Assembly: GCA_910588455.1 (NCBI GenBank)
Contig: CAJUPG010000012.1
Span: forward strand, 1-34,852
Source of the DNA: an uncultured Oscillospiraceae bacterium
GTDB taxonomy: Bacteria > Bacillota > Clostridia > Oscillospirales > Oscillospiraceae
Length of the DNA stretch: 34,852 bases
Direction of reading: 5' to 3'
Numbering within the stretch: position 1 is the stretch's first letter; every line of letters starts with the position of its first letter. Both the position numbers and the translations under genes were made by a program. Below are positions 22,361 to 30,612 of this stretch, in pieces. The notes beneath the pieces were generated by a model, which was given only the letters and a program-made list of their open reading frames with translations, had not been told where the DNA came from and did no database searches.

Positions 22361-23652
22361 ATATAGCGGTATTGTTTGGCATCTTTTTCGTCCTGGTGAT
22401 GCTCAGTGTCCCCATCGGGGTCTCCCTGGGCGTGGCCACCTCCGTGACGATGGTGTTTTTCAGTGACATCTCTCTTACCATGATTGCCCAGAAGGCCTTC
22501 ACTGGTCTGGACTCCTTTACTTTGCTGGCGATCCCCTTCTTCATGCTGGCTGGAAACCTGATGGCTCTGGGCGGCATCGCCCGGCGCATTGTGAATATGG
22601 CGGACGCCCTGGTGGCAAAGCTCACCGGCGGCCTGGGCATGGCTACCATTATCGGCTGTATGTTCTTCGCCGCCATCTCCGGTTCCGGCCCCGCCACCGT
22701 CACCGCGATGGGCTCCATCATGATCCCTGAGATGGAAAAGCGCGGCTATGACAAGGGCTTCGCCACCGGCCTGACCGCCACGGCGGGCACCATCGGCGTT
22801 ATCATCCCTCCCAGCATCCCCTTCGTGATCTACGCCGTCGCGGCCGGCGCGTCGGTGGGCGATATGTTCACCGCCGGCCTGATCCCCGGAATCCTGATCG
22901 GCGTGGCCCTCATGCTTGTATGCTATGTGATCTCCAGAAAGCGGGGCTACAAGGGCATGACATCTGCCGAGGCCAAGGAGCAGCCCGGCCTGTGGAGCAC
23001 CTTCAAGGACTCCTTCTGGGCGCTGATGGCCCCTGTTATTATCCTGGGCGGCATCTATGGCAGCTTCTTCACCCCCACGGAGGCCGCTGTTGTGGCCACT
23101 GTCTATTCCCTGGTGGTGGGCGTGTTCGTGTATAAGGAACTGACCTGGCAGATTTGGATTGACGCGCTGAAGGCCACCGCCGACCTGAACGGTCTGACCG
23201 GCCTGGCCCTGGGCTTCTCCATGGCCTTCGCATCCTATCTGACCATCGAGCAGATCCCCAACAAGATTGCCGCCGCTATGATGTCCGCCATCTCCGCGGA
23301 CTGGATGCTTCTGCTGGTGATGATCGTTGTACTGCTGATTTTCGGCCTGTTTGTGGACAACATCTCCTCCTGCCTGATCCTGACCCCCGTGTTCCTGCCG
23401 GTGGTCACCGGGATGGGTATGAGCCCCGTCCACTTCGGCATCGTTATGACGGTCGCCCTGGCCATCGGCTTTGTGACCCCTCCCTACGGCGTCAACCTGT
23501 TCGTCGCCGCGTCGGTGGCCGATCTGAAGATCGAAAAAATTTCCAAGGCCGCCATTCCCTTTATTGCCGCTATGCTGTTCTGCCTGCTGCTGATTACCTA
23601 TGTGGAGCCCATCTCCATGGGGCTTGGCAGGATCTTTGAGGCCATGGGCTGA
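22357..23652 (+). CDS. dctM: TRAP transporter large permease subunit (DctM family)
   Basis: A 431-aa membrane protein of the usual length with about 12 hydrophobic segments. It catalyses Na+-driven uptake of the ligand delivered by DctP. Family signatures: LLAIPFFMLAGNLMALGGIA (about 51-70), FFAAISGSGPATVTAMGSI (about 103-121), GVIIPPSIPFVIYAV (about 147-161) and GFVTPPYGVNLFVA near residue 380. ATG at 22357 overlaps dctQ by 4 nt. LarA begins 13 nt after its stop. Confidence 0.94.
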   Translation: MNIAVLFGIFFVLVMLSVPIGVSLGVATSVTMVFFSDISLTMIAQKAFTGLDSFTLLAIPFFMLAGNLMALGGIARRIVNMADALVAKLTGGLGMATIIGCMFFAAISGSGPATVTAMGSIMIPEMEKRGYDKGFATGLTATAGTIGVIIPPSIPFVIYAVAAGASVGDMFTAGLIPGILIGVALMLVCYVISRKRGYKGMTSAEAKEQPGLWSTFKDSFWALMAPVIILGGIYGSFFTPTEAAVVATVYSLVVGVFVYKELTWQIWIDALKATADLNGLTGLALGFSMAFASYLTIEQIPNKIAAAMMSAISADWMLLLVMIVVLLIFGLFVDNISSCLILTPVFLPVVTGMGMSPVHFGIVMTVALAIGFVTPPYGVNLFVAASVADLKIEKISKAAIPFIAAMLFCLLLITYVEPISMGLGRIFEAMG

Positions 23653-23665
23653 GGGCTGCGCATCG

Positions 23666-24946
23666 ATGGAACACAGAACAGTTTCTCTGCGCTGCGGCCC
23701 CAACCGGTATGAAGTCACCGTGCCGGAGGGGGTGCGCTTCCAGTACGCCGCGCTGCGTCCGGCGCACCGTCCGGAGGACCCGGCCGCCGCCGTCCGCGCC
23801 GCCCTGGACCATCCGGTGGGGGCCCCGCCCATTGAACAGGTGGTCCGGCCGGGACAGAAGGTCTGCATTATCAGCGACGACAACACCCGGATGACTCCGG
23901 TCCCTCTCATTTTGCGGGAGCTTCTGCCCCGCATTGAGGGGGCGGGGGTCCCCCGGGAGAACATCTTCATTGTGATGGCCCTGGGCAGTCACCGGTACAT
24001 GACCCAAGAGGAGATGGTCTCCAAGCTGGGCCAGGACATTTTCGACCGCTACCGGGTATACAACAGTGAATTTGAAAACCCGGACCAACTGGTCCAGGTG
24101 GGCAGCAGCGAGCTGGGGACCCCCATCCGGGTGTTCGCCCCCGCCATGGAGGCGGACGTACGCATCGGAATCGGCAGCGTAGTCCCCCACGGCTGCATGG
24201 GCTGGAGCGGCGGCGCAAAAATCCTGTACCCCGGCATCACGGCGGCGGATATTGTATCGGAATTCCACGTAATGCAGGGCCTGCGGAATGAAGTCCTGCT
24301 TGGCATGGTGGAGGCTCCCACCCGGCTGGCGGTGGAAAAATGGACGGAGCAGATTGGCCTGGACTACATCGTCAACACCGTTCTGGACGAAAATATGCAG
24401 CTGTGCCACGTATCTGCCGGTCACTATGTCCAGGCCCAGCGCCAGGCGGTCTCCCACGCCCGGCAAATTTATGGTATCCCCCTGCGCCAGCGGCCCGACG
24501 TAGTGCTGACCTGCGCTTATCCGATTCATATGGATTTCTGGCAGTGCGGCAAAGCGGCCTACGGGCCGGCCAGTGTGCTTCCCCAGGGTGGTGAGCTGCT
24601 TCTGCTGGCCGCCTGCTCGGAAGGAGTGGGGCCCCATCCAAAGATTTTGGATTATATGGGCATGGACCAGGGGCAGCAGGAGCTGGAACGGCGGGTACAG
24701 ACCCGCCAGACCGGAGAGGACCTGCTGACCATGGCGGTGGGTGTGAGCATGGGCCGGGTGGCCCGGCAGTGCCGCATGACTCTGATCAGCGACGGTATGA
24801 CCCAGGCCCAGTGCGCCCAGGCGGGGATGTGGCACCGTGCCGAATCGCAGCTCCAGCAGGCGCTGGAGGAGGCGCTGGCCCGCCGGACTGATCCCTTCCT
24901 CTTAATTCTTTCAGAGGGCGGCGAAGCAGTTCCTATTTGGATTTGA
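23666..24946 (+). CDS. larA: LarA-type nickel-pincer 2-hydroxyacid racemase
   Basis: A 426-aa enzyme of the lactate racemase family, which interconverts D- and L-2-hydroxy acids by hydride transfer on a nickel-pincer nucleotide cofactor. All key residues of Lactobacillus plantarum LarA are present one position later: His109 (GSHRYMTQ), His175 (VVPHGCMGW), the cofactor-bearing Lys185 in SGGAKILYPGI and the nickel ligand His201 (SEFHVMQG). The DDNTR block is at 71-75. ATG at 23666 has GAGGG nine nt upstream, and the longer frame start lies inside dctM. It is co-transcribed with the TRAP genes, so the transporter probably brings in a hydroxy acid of either hand. The LarB, LarC and LarE cofactor-making proteins are not in this window. 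The true substrate may be lactate or another hydroxy acid. Confidence 0.85.
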   Translation: MEHRTVSLRCGPNRYEVTVPEGVRFQYAALRPAHRPEDPAAAVRAALDHPVGAPPIEQVVRPGQKVCIISDDNTRMTPVPLILRELLPRIEGAGVPRENIFIVMALGSHRYMTQEEMVSKLGQDIFDRYRVYNSEFENPDQLVQVGSSELGTPIRVFAPAMEADVRIGIGSVVPHGCMGWSGGAKILYPGITAADIVSEFHVMQGLRNEVLLGMVEAPTRLAVEKWTEQIGLDYIVNTVLDENMQLCHVSAGHYVQAQRQAVSHARQIYGIPLRQRPDVVLTCAYPIHMDFWQCGKAAYGPASVLPQGGELLLLAACSEGVGPHPKILDYMGMDQGQQELERRVQTRQTGEDLLTMAVGVSMGRVARQCRMTLISDGMTQAQCAQAGMWHRAESQLQQALEEALARRTDPFLLILSEGGEAVPIWI

Positions 24947-25137
24947 AAGAACTGGAGGATTCCGGCCAAATCAGGCAGGCGTGCTTTCACTACCTGAACT
25001 ACCGCCGTGTTACCCGCATTGACCGGATGGTGTTTGAACCAGGTCCGGGCAGCTATGTGATCAAGGTGGAGGTCCGGTGGAAAGGAGAGGAAAGCCCTCT
25101 TGCGGTGCAGGCCCTCTATCCGCTGACTGTCGAATGA
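24937..25137 (+). CDS. Small protein of unknown function after larA
   Basis: A 66-aa frame overlapping the end of larA by 10 nt in another frame, from a TTG start at 24937 (or TTG at 24943). The sequence is beta-rich with alternating charged residues (RRVTRIDRMVFEPGPGSY, VIKVEVRW) and no signal peptide or Cys motif. It fills the space up to the terminator exactly. No clear ribosome site precedes the TTG, so translation would rely on coupling to larA. It was not recognised as any family. A chance open frame is possible. Confidence 0.5.
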   Translation: MDLKELEDSGQIRQACFHYLNYRRVTRIDRMVFEPGPGSYVIKVEVRWKGEESPLAVQALYPLTVE

Positions 25138-25174
25138 AAAAACTCCGCTGGCAGACTGCCAGCGGAGTTTTTTT
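25138..25174. terminator. Bidirectional terminator between larA operon and DUF4132 gene
   Basis: ACTCCGCTGGCA (25142-25153), loop GAC, exact complement (25157-25168), with A and T runs on both sides. It serves the plus-strand TRAP/larA operon and the convergent minus-strand DUF4132-like gene (stop 25176). Confidence 0.93.
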
Positions 25175-25175
25175 C

Positions 25176-28100
25176 TTATTTCCGGGCCTTCCAGTCCGGT
25201 CTTGTCTCGGTACTGGAGGCGGTCGCTTTTTTGATCTGATACACGATCTCACTGTACAGCCGGGGAGATACCTCCCCCAGCCGGAGGAGCCGGTCGCCCT
25301 TGGGCTCGTCGTAGACGTAGCTGCCCCGCTTGACGCTCCCCGCCCGGTAGAACTGCACGTCCTGGACCTCCACCTCCTCGTCCTCGCCGCCGACCCACAT
25401 ACCGGAGAAATTCAGCTCCACGCCCACCGGGCCGTCCTCCCGGTAGAAATCATAATAGACCCCCGCGTCCTGGACGCTGCCCCGGAACCAGCCCTGGCCC
25501 AACAGCTTCCCCGACAGGGACAGGCCGTTGAGCACCACGCCCCCGAACAGCTCCAGGGAAGTCGCTTCGCTTTGGGCCGGGTCCGGCCGGTACACAGGCC
25601 GCTCCAGCTGGGGGAAGGGCTGCTTGATTTCGTAGTCCTCCAGCTGCTCCTTCCAGGCGGACAACTCCTCCGGGGTCAGCTCCACCGGATGGAGCAGACC
25701 CACCCGCGCCGTCTCGGACAGCTCGTATTCCTCCTCGTCCGCCGTGTTCAGACTCCCGTCCTCCAGATAGCGGAAGGCGGCGGTATGGGTGCTTTCTCCG
25801 TCCTCGTACACGCCCCAGATCAGCCCCACCGCAAACTGCCGCATCACCGGCTTTTTGACAAACAGGTCCTGCCAGCCTGCGCCGGTCCAGGTCCGTCCGG
25901 TGGACAGGGCCTGCTCCAGCCGGAGGGTCTGGGTGGTTATGGTGGCCTTAATCTGCTTTTTCAGGGCCTTGAACTGGGCGGAGGACTCCGCCGCCAGCTC
26001 CGGGTCGTCCTGCTTGCCGGGGGCGGGCATGGTCTTGAGCTTTTTCCCCTCCGCCGTGCGCACCTCCAGCTCCAGGGCCGGGGAGAGGGACACGTCAAAC
26101 TGCCGCGGCCCATAGTCGAAGGTCCGGTGCCCCCGCTGGTCCAGCCCCAGGTCCGGGACGATCCGGTCCGCCAGCTCCTCCGGGGTGAGGCCCAGCTCCT
26201 TTGCCGCGTAGTCCAGGGCACGTCCGGCGGCGGCCTTGACCTGCTTGAACTTGAATTTCCGGGACATACTGTCCACCGTAAGCAGCGCCTCCGGCTCCGG
26301 ACTGAGGGCCAGGGCCATCACGCCGTCGCAGGCGATGGCGCCGCGGGCCTCCTGGGGCCACTGGGTGATCTGCCGCTTGAGGGCGTCCACCATCTCCCGG
26401 CCCCCGAACAGGGACGCGAAGGTGAGCACCCACTTCTGCTTGGAGGGGGCCTTCTGGTCCAGCCACAGGTTGAATACCCCGTGGGCGTAAGCGGTTAGTT
26501 CTTTTTGGTCCAAGGGCTTGGCCAGGGATCGGGCGGCGGGCAGGTCGTTGTTCATGCAGCTCACCATCACGGCGGCAAACCGGTCCTCCTCCCGGGGGAC
26601 GGGGACCGCGTCCAGCACCCACTGGACCTTGCGCTTTTTGCCCCCCTTCAGGGCCAGGGCCACCGGGTCCCCTGTAATGGTCTTGACCACCACCGCTTCC
26701 CCCTCCTCGTCCTTGACGCCCAGCAGCCGCTTGAGCCAGGAGGCAATACTGGCGCTCTTCTCCTTCGCCAGAGCCGCTTCCAGCTCCGGGCGGTATTTTT
26801 GAGAAAACAGCCCGTGCAGGTGGGCCTGCTGGTCCAGCTTGTTGATGATGACAAGCCCCGTATCCCGCTGGCTGGCCTTTTTGCCCTCCAGCAGCTTCAG
26901 GGCCGCCTCCGGACCCTCCTTTGTGGGGTGGGCGGCGAACAGGTCCGCCACCAGAAGCCGCACCTGCTTGGAGCTGTCCTTGGCCAGCTCCAGCAGACCG
27001 TCGAAATCCCGTCTGGCGTTCAGGGCGCGGGCGGCGGTACTCCGGGTAAAGACCTCGCCGGTCAGGCACTCCTCCACGGTCCCCTCCGGCTGGGCCAGCA
27101 GCCAGGACATGGCCTCCTTCTCAATGCGCTTTTGCTTCTCAGACTGATAGGTATAGTTACTATAAATCAGGGATGCGACAGCCAGACAGTTCACCGCGGA
27201 CAGCCCCATGCAGTGCATCCGCTCCAGAAGATAGTCCATCCCCTCCTGCTCCTTGGATTTCTCGGCATGGTCCCAGCCGTAGGCGACAAGAGAGGGGACG
27301 CTGGACGTAGCGGTTACGATCAAGCAGCGGACCATAAAATCGTCCAGGCCGTACTCCTGGGCGTAGTTGCTCAGACAGTTGTAGCTGCACCGGTTGGCGA
27401 GTCCGCTGGCCAGGATGTGGCCGGGAACCAGCGTATCGAGGCCCTCCCCGGTACAGAGAAAGTGACTGATTTTCGCCGGGTCAGACGAAGCGGTGGACAG
27501 CTCATTGACAATCATGGCCTGGGTGTTGGGGCGTGCCTGCTCATAGATCGCCCGGAAGCGCTCCGGCTGGGCCTCCTGATAGACGACAGCGACGGGGGCG
27601 GACCGCTTGAGCGGCCGCATCTGCTTCAAAATACGCTCGAACTCCGCCGGGTAGTCCTTGGCCAGGTTCACCGCCAGCTTGCGGTAGGAGGAGGTACACA
27701 GATAATTGAGTACGGCAAAGAAATCGGTATGCTGCACCAGCCAGGGGACCTTGGCCCGGAAGCGCATGGGCTTGGCCAGCTCCACGGCATAGCGCAGGGC
27801 CTGGGCCGGCTGGGCGGAGGCGCAGACCAAAAAGGCCGCTTGCAGCTCCGGGGCGGCCTCCATAGCCAGAAAGCACATCCCGCCAAAGGCGCCGGGCAGG
27901 CTGGTATAGAGGTTCGAGACCTTGCCAGTCAGCTTCGGCAGGGGCGCGGCCTCTCCCCGGCGGATGTAGCCGGAGAGCTGCTGTAAATCGCCGGACAGCA
28001 GGTTGGGGGCCATCCGGGGCAGCAGGGCAATGACCCCCTCCTGGACCGCCTCCACCGCCCACCGGTGGCCGTCCTGTCCCCCCAACAGGGCTTTCAGCAG

Positions 28101-28646
28101 ACCCTTGGCGGCGGGCCCCTTCTGGTTGAGCCACAGGCAGGCCAGCACGGTCCGGGCCGGGTCCTGGGGGCCGCCGCACAGCTCCAGGGCCTTTTCGATC
28201 TCCTCCGGCTTGGCCTTGAGCAGATATTCCCGCAGGTTCGACGCGCCCTGCCACGCATTGGCGTACAGGGCCAGGGCGGCGGCGGGGTCGAGTGCGCTGC
28301 CCAGGCTGATAAGCTGGTTGGACAGGTTGTTCCATGGACAGGCCTGCATGATGGCCTCCCCGCTCAGGTCCGTGCCGAACACCGCGTAAAAGGCTTTCGC
28401 CGTCCGCTTCCGCAGGTCCACGTTCTCCTGGGTGATCAGTCCCTTGAGCAGATTGGAGCAGTGCCGCCGCTGCTCCGGAAGCAGGGTCATGGGGTCCTGC
28501 CGCCGGGCCTGCTCCAGCAATCCCGTGTCGTCCTTCCCCGCCGGGTCCAGATAGTCCTGCATCCAGTCGATGTTCTCCTGAATGAAACCGGCGTCGGTCA
28601 GCTGCCGCACCAAACGGCTGCTGGGCTGTGCGTGTAGTTGTCTCAT
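25176..28646 (-). CDS. Large DUF4132-type protein (YehI/MolR-like)
   Basis: A 1156-aa cytosolic protein without signal peptide or membrane segments. The first ~800 residues are helical, repeat-like sequence (many LL..A pairs, HEAT/armadillo-like look). The last ~350 residues (from about ATITTQTLRLEQAL through GWQDLFVKKPVMRQFAVGLIWGVYEDG to DVQFYRAGS) match the DUF4132 domain found in E. coli YehI/MolR. That domain is described but has no proven reaction. ATG at 28646 follows AGGAGG by 7 nt and overlaps the stop of the 110-aa gene by 4 nt (ATGA). It is the last gene of the MoxR-VWA-SWIM operon and is probably a large scaffold or effector of that system. Confidence 0.75.
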   Translation of the reverse strand: MRQLHAQPSSRLVRQLTDAGFIQENIDWMQDYLDPAGKDDTGLLEQARRQDPMTLLPEQRRHCSNLLKGLITQENVDLRKRTAKAFYAVFGTDLSGEAIMQACPWNNLSNQLISLGSALDPAAALALYANAWQGASNLREYLLKAKPEEIEKALELCGGPQDPARTVLACLWLNQKGPAAKGLLKALLGGQDGHRWAVEAVQEGVIALLPRMAPNLLSGDLQQLSGYIRRGEAAPLPKLTGKVSNLYTSLPGAFGGMCFLAMEAAPELQAAFLVCASAQPAQALRYAVELAKPMRFRAKVPWLVQHTDFFAVLNYLCTSSYRKLAVNLAKDYPAEFERILKQMRPLKRSAPVAVVYQEAQPERFRAIYEQARPNTQAMIVNELSTASSDPAKISHFLCTGEGLDTLVPGHILASGLANRCSYNCLSNYAQEYGLDDFMVRCLIVTATSSVPSLVAYGWDHAEKSKEQEGMDYLLERMHCMGLSAVNCLAVASLIYSNYTYQSEKQKRIEKEAMSWLLAQPEGTVEECLTGEVFTRSTAARALNARRDFDGLLELAKDSSKQVRLLVADLFAAHPTKEGPEAALKLLEGKKASQRDTGLVIINKLDQQAHLHGLFSQKYRPELEAALAKEKSASIASWLKRLLGVKDEEGEAVVVKTITGDPVALALKGGKKRKVQWVLDAVPVPREEDRFAAVMVSCMNNDLPAARSLAKPLDQKELTAYAHGVFNLWLDQKAPSKQKWVLTFASLFGGREMVDALKRQITQWPQEARGAIACDGVMALALSPEPEALLTVDSMSRKFKFKQVKAAAGRALDYAAKELGLTPEELADRIVPDLGLDQRGHRTFDYGPRQFDVSLSPALELEVRTAEGKKLKTMPAPGKQDDPELAAESSAQFKALKKQIKATITTQTLRLEQALSTGRTWTGAGWQDLFVKKPVMRQFAVGLIWGVYEDGESTHTAAFRYLEDGSLNTADEEEYELSETARVGLLHPVELTPEELSAWKEQLEDYEIKQPFPQLERPVYRPDPAQSEATSLELFGGVVLNGLSLSGKLLGQGWFRGSVQDAGVYYDFYREDGPVGVELNFSGMWVGGEDEEVEVQDVQFYRAGSVKRGSYVYDEPKGDRLLRLGEVSPRLYSEIVYQIKKATASSTETRPDWKARK

Positions 28647-28975
28647 TGCGCTTCCTCCTCATATGCTTGTCCTGTCTGGCACAAACGCCGTCCGGCCGTG
28701 TCCAGGCAGTATTTTTGCTGGCAGAATTGGGTATACCGGGCGGCGTCGCCTACCAGCGCCATCAGCGCCAGCGGGTCCGCCGTGCCGCCGTGGCGGCGGT
28801 CCTCCAGGACCTGGGCGATTTCGTCCAGCCGCCTGGCCCCGGTGTGCAGGCCGCTGGCCTCCCAGTCCCGGGAGAGCTCGTGTAACCGCTCCGCCGTCTC
28901 CGGGTGGCAGGTCCCCGCGCCGCTTTGCAGCAGGTCGGACAGCACCAATAAGCCCTCGTCCAACAGTGCCTTCAT
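28643..28975 (-). CDS. Small 110-aa operon protein of unknown function
   Basis: A short, mostly helical, soluble protein (MKALLDEGLLVLSDLLQSG, then GLHTGARRLDEIAQVLEDR and LALMALVGDAARYTQFCQQ). It was not recognised as a named family. Its start ATG at 28975 overlaps the stop of the SWIM gene by 4 nt, and its own stop overlaps the DUF4132-like start by 4 nt, so it is translated with both and is very unlikely to be a chance frame. The longer frame from TTG at 28990 lies inside the SWIM gene and is not preferred. It probably bridges or regulates the two neighbouring proteins. Confidence 0.75.
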   Translation of the reverse strand: MKALLDEGLLVLSDLLQSGAGTCHPETAERLHELSRDWEASGLHTGARRLDEIAQVLEDRRHGGTADPLALMALVGDAARYTQFCQQKYCLDTAGRRLCQTGQAYEEEAQ

Positions 28976-30600
28976 CCCGCACACCCCCAATCGGAATAAA
29001 ATTCAATGGGATAGAGCGTAAGCCCCTCCCCCTCCAGCCGGAGCAGGCCCAGAAAAGCGGTGTTCTCCCGGGGCTTTTGGGCGATTTTTTCCAAAAGCTC
29101 CACCAGCGCTTTGGACTGGGCGCTGTAGCGCACCTCCAGGGGCAGGACCCGGCCCTCCCCATCCAGCAGGAGCATCCGGAAGAGCTGGGCGGTTTTGTCG
29201 AATTTCCGGGGGACCCACCGTCTGGGCCGGACCAGGACCGTCCGGTCCGTCTCCGCGCCCTCCAGCAGGTGAGGCTCCAGCGCCTGGAAGAGCTGGGCAA
29301 AATCCGTCCAGCAGACCTCCTCCGGCAGGGCCTCCCAGGGCTGAAGCGAGTCCCCCGCCATGGCCCGGCAGTCCTCGGAGGAGGACAGCCGCCGGTCCCG
29401 TGTGGCCCTGCCCCGCTCCAGAGTGAGGCGCAGGCCGTAGAGCTGGTCCATCTGGCAGTCCAGCCCCCAGGGGGCCGGGATGTGGCTGTGCCGCCGGCGG
29501 TCCTTTTTGTCGTAGAACGTGGGCCGGGCAAAGGTGTAGGTGTACCACTGGCGCTGCTTCAGCTCCCAGAAGTAGTAGACCACCCCGGCGTAGCCGCTGT
29601 CTGTATGGAACGCCCGCTCCCCCACCAGCGTGAGGGTCAGGGCCGGGCAGGCGGCGTACTCCTCCCGGAAGGTCCCGGCCAGCTCCGGGATCTGGTTCCC
29701 GTCCTGGACCTGCTCCAGCTTCCGGGCCAGATGCTCCAGCCGGGCCAGGCGTAAGAGTAAATCCTCCGTCCGGAAGGCCGCGCTGCGGTCCAAGGCCCGC
29801 TCCAGCAGAGTGCCCAGGGACCGCAGGCCGTTTTCCAGCCGGGGCAGGGCGGCGGTGTGGCACAGAGCGGACAGCCGCCGGGCGCTGTCCGGGGCGGAGG
29901 GGGACAGCCGGGACAGCCCCGTGTCCAGCAGTTCCGCCGTCAGCTCCCGCACGGCCAGGGCGGCGGCGGCGGCCTGCTCCAGATCCCAGCGGGACTCTCC
30001 CGGCGGGGCCTGGCCCGCCAGCTCCTCCAGGGTGTGCCGCTTTTTCCAAAGCTGATAGGCCAGCAGAGCCGCGGCCTTGTGGCGGCACAGCTCCCGGCTG
30101 CGGCAGGTGCAGGCGGAGTGCTCCAGAGGGAGCAGCAGCTTGACCGCGGCGTTTTCCCATGGCAGCTCCACCTGGACAATGGACCCCTCCTGAATGGGCG
30201 GCAGGCCGTCCCGGCCCAGGCGAAAGACCAGAGCGTGAAACGCCTTTGCGCCCATCGCCCGGCGGAGCCGGTCCACCGGAATCTCCAAAAGCGCAGAGAA
30301 GTCCGTCTGCTCCGCCGGCGCATCCCCATTGGTTATTTGCCCTTTCAGCCACAGGATGGCGGCGATCCGGTGGCGGCACATTCCAGGCGCGGGGCAGGTG
30401 CAGGTACTGTCCCCCAGGGGGGCGCGGACAGTGCAGACCTCCTCCCCCAGCCGGACCTGGACCGCCCGGTCCACCTCCTGGGCGGCGGGGGTCAGCCCCT
30501 CCAAATCTTTTTTGGCCCGCTTTACGGTGCCCTTGTTGCTCAGACCAATCAAATAGTCCTCGTCCGCCTGCCGGAGGGCGGCGTGCAGTTCGGCAAACAA
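28972..30600 (-). CDS. Protein with two SWIM zinc fingers (YehQ-like)
   Basis: A 542-aa protein with two separate SWIM-type zinc sites of identical spacing CxCx5CxH: C67, C69, C75, H77 (CTCPAPGMCRH) and C164, C166, C172, H174 (CTCRSRELCRH). SWIM fingers bind DNA or proteins. Between them and after them the protein is helical (about 180-330), then more beta-like to the C-terminus (YYFWELKQRQWYTYTFARP, VLVRPRRWVPRKFDKTAQLF). TTG at 30600 is the start, supported by AGGAGGG about 7 nt upstream. It begins 12 nt after the VWA stop. Cluster and layout match E. coli YehQ. Function unknown, perhaps target recognition. Confidence 0.82.
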   Translation of the reverse strand: MFAELHAALRQADEDYLIGLSNKGTVKRAKKDLEGLTPAAQEVDRAVQVRLGEEVCTVRAPLGDSTCTCPAPGMCRHRIAAILWLKGQITNGDAPAEQTDFSALLEIPVDRLRRAMGAKAFHALVFRLGRDGLPPIQEGSIVQVELPWENAAVKLLLPLEHSACTCRSRELCRHKAAALLAYQLWKKRHTLEELAGQAPPGESRWDLEQAAAAALAVRELTAELLDTGLSRLSPSAPDSARRLSALCHTAALPRLENGLRSLGTLLERALDRSAAFRTEDLLLRLARLEHLARKLEQVQDGNQIPELAGTFREEYAACPALTLTLVGERAFHTDSGYAGVVYYFWELKQRQWYTYTFARPTFYDKKDRRRHSHIPAPWGLDCQMDQLYGLRLTLERGRATRDRRLSSSEDCRAMAGDSLQPWEALPEEVCWTDFAQLFQALEPHLLEGAETDRTVLVRPRRWVPRKFDKTAQLFRMLLLDGEGRVLPLEVRYSAQSKALVELLEKIAQKPRENTAFLGLLRLEGEGLTLYPIEFYSDWGCAG

Positions 30601-30612
30601 AGCAAATCCCTC

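Noticed and set aside
22261..23970. A 569-aa minus-strand frame opposite dctM and larA
   Set aside because: It is Gly/His/Gln/Asp-rich, has no domain, and is antisense to two well-supported genes.
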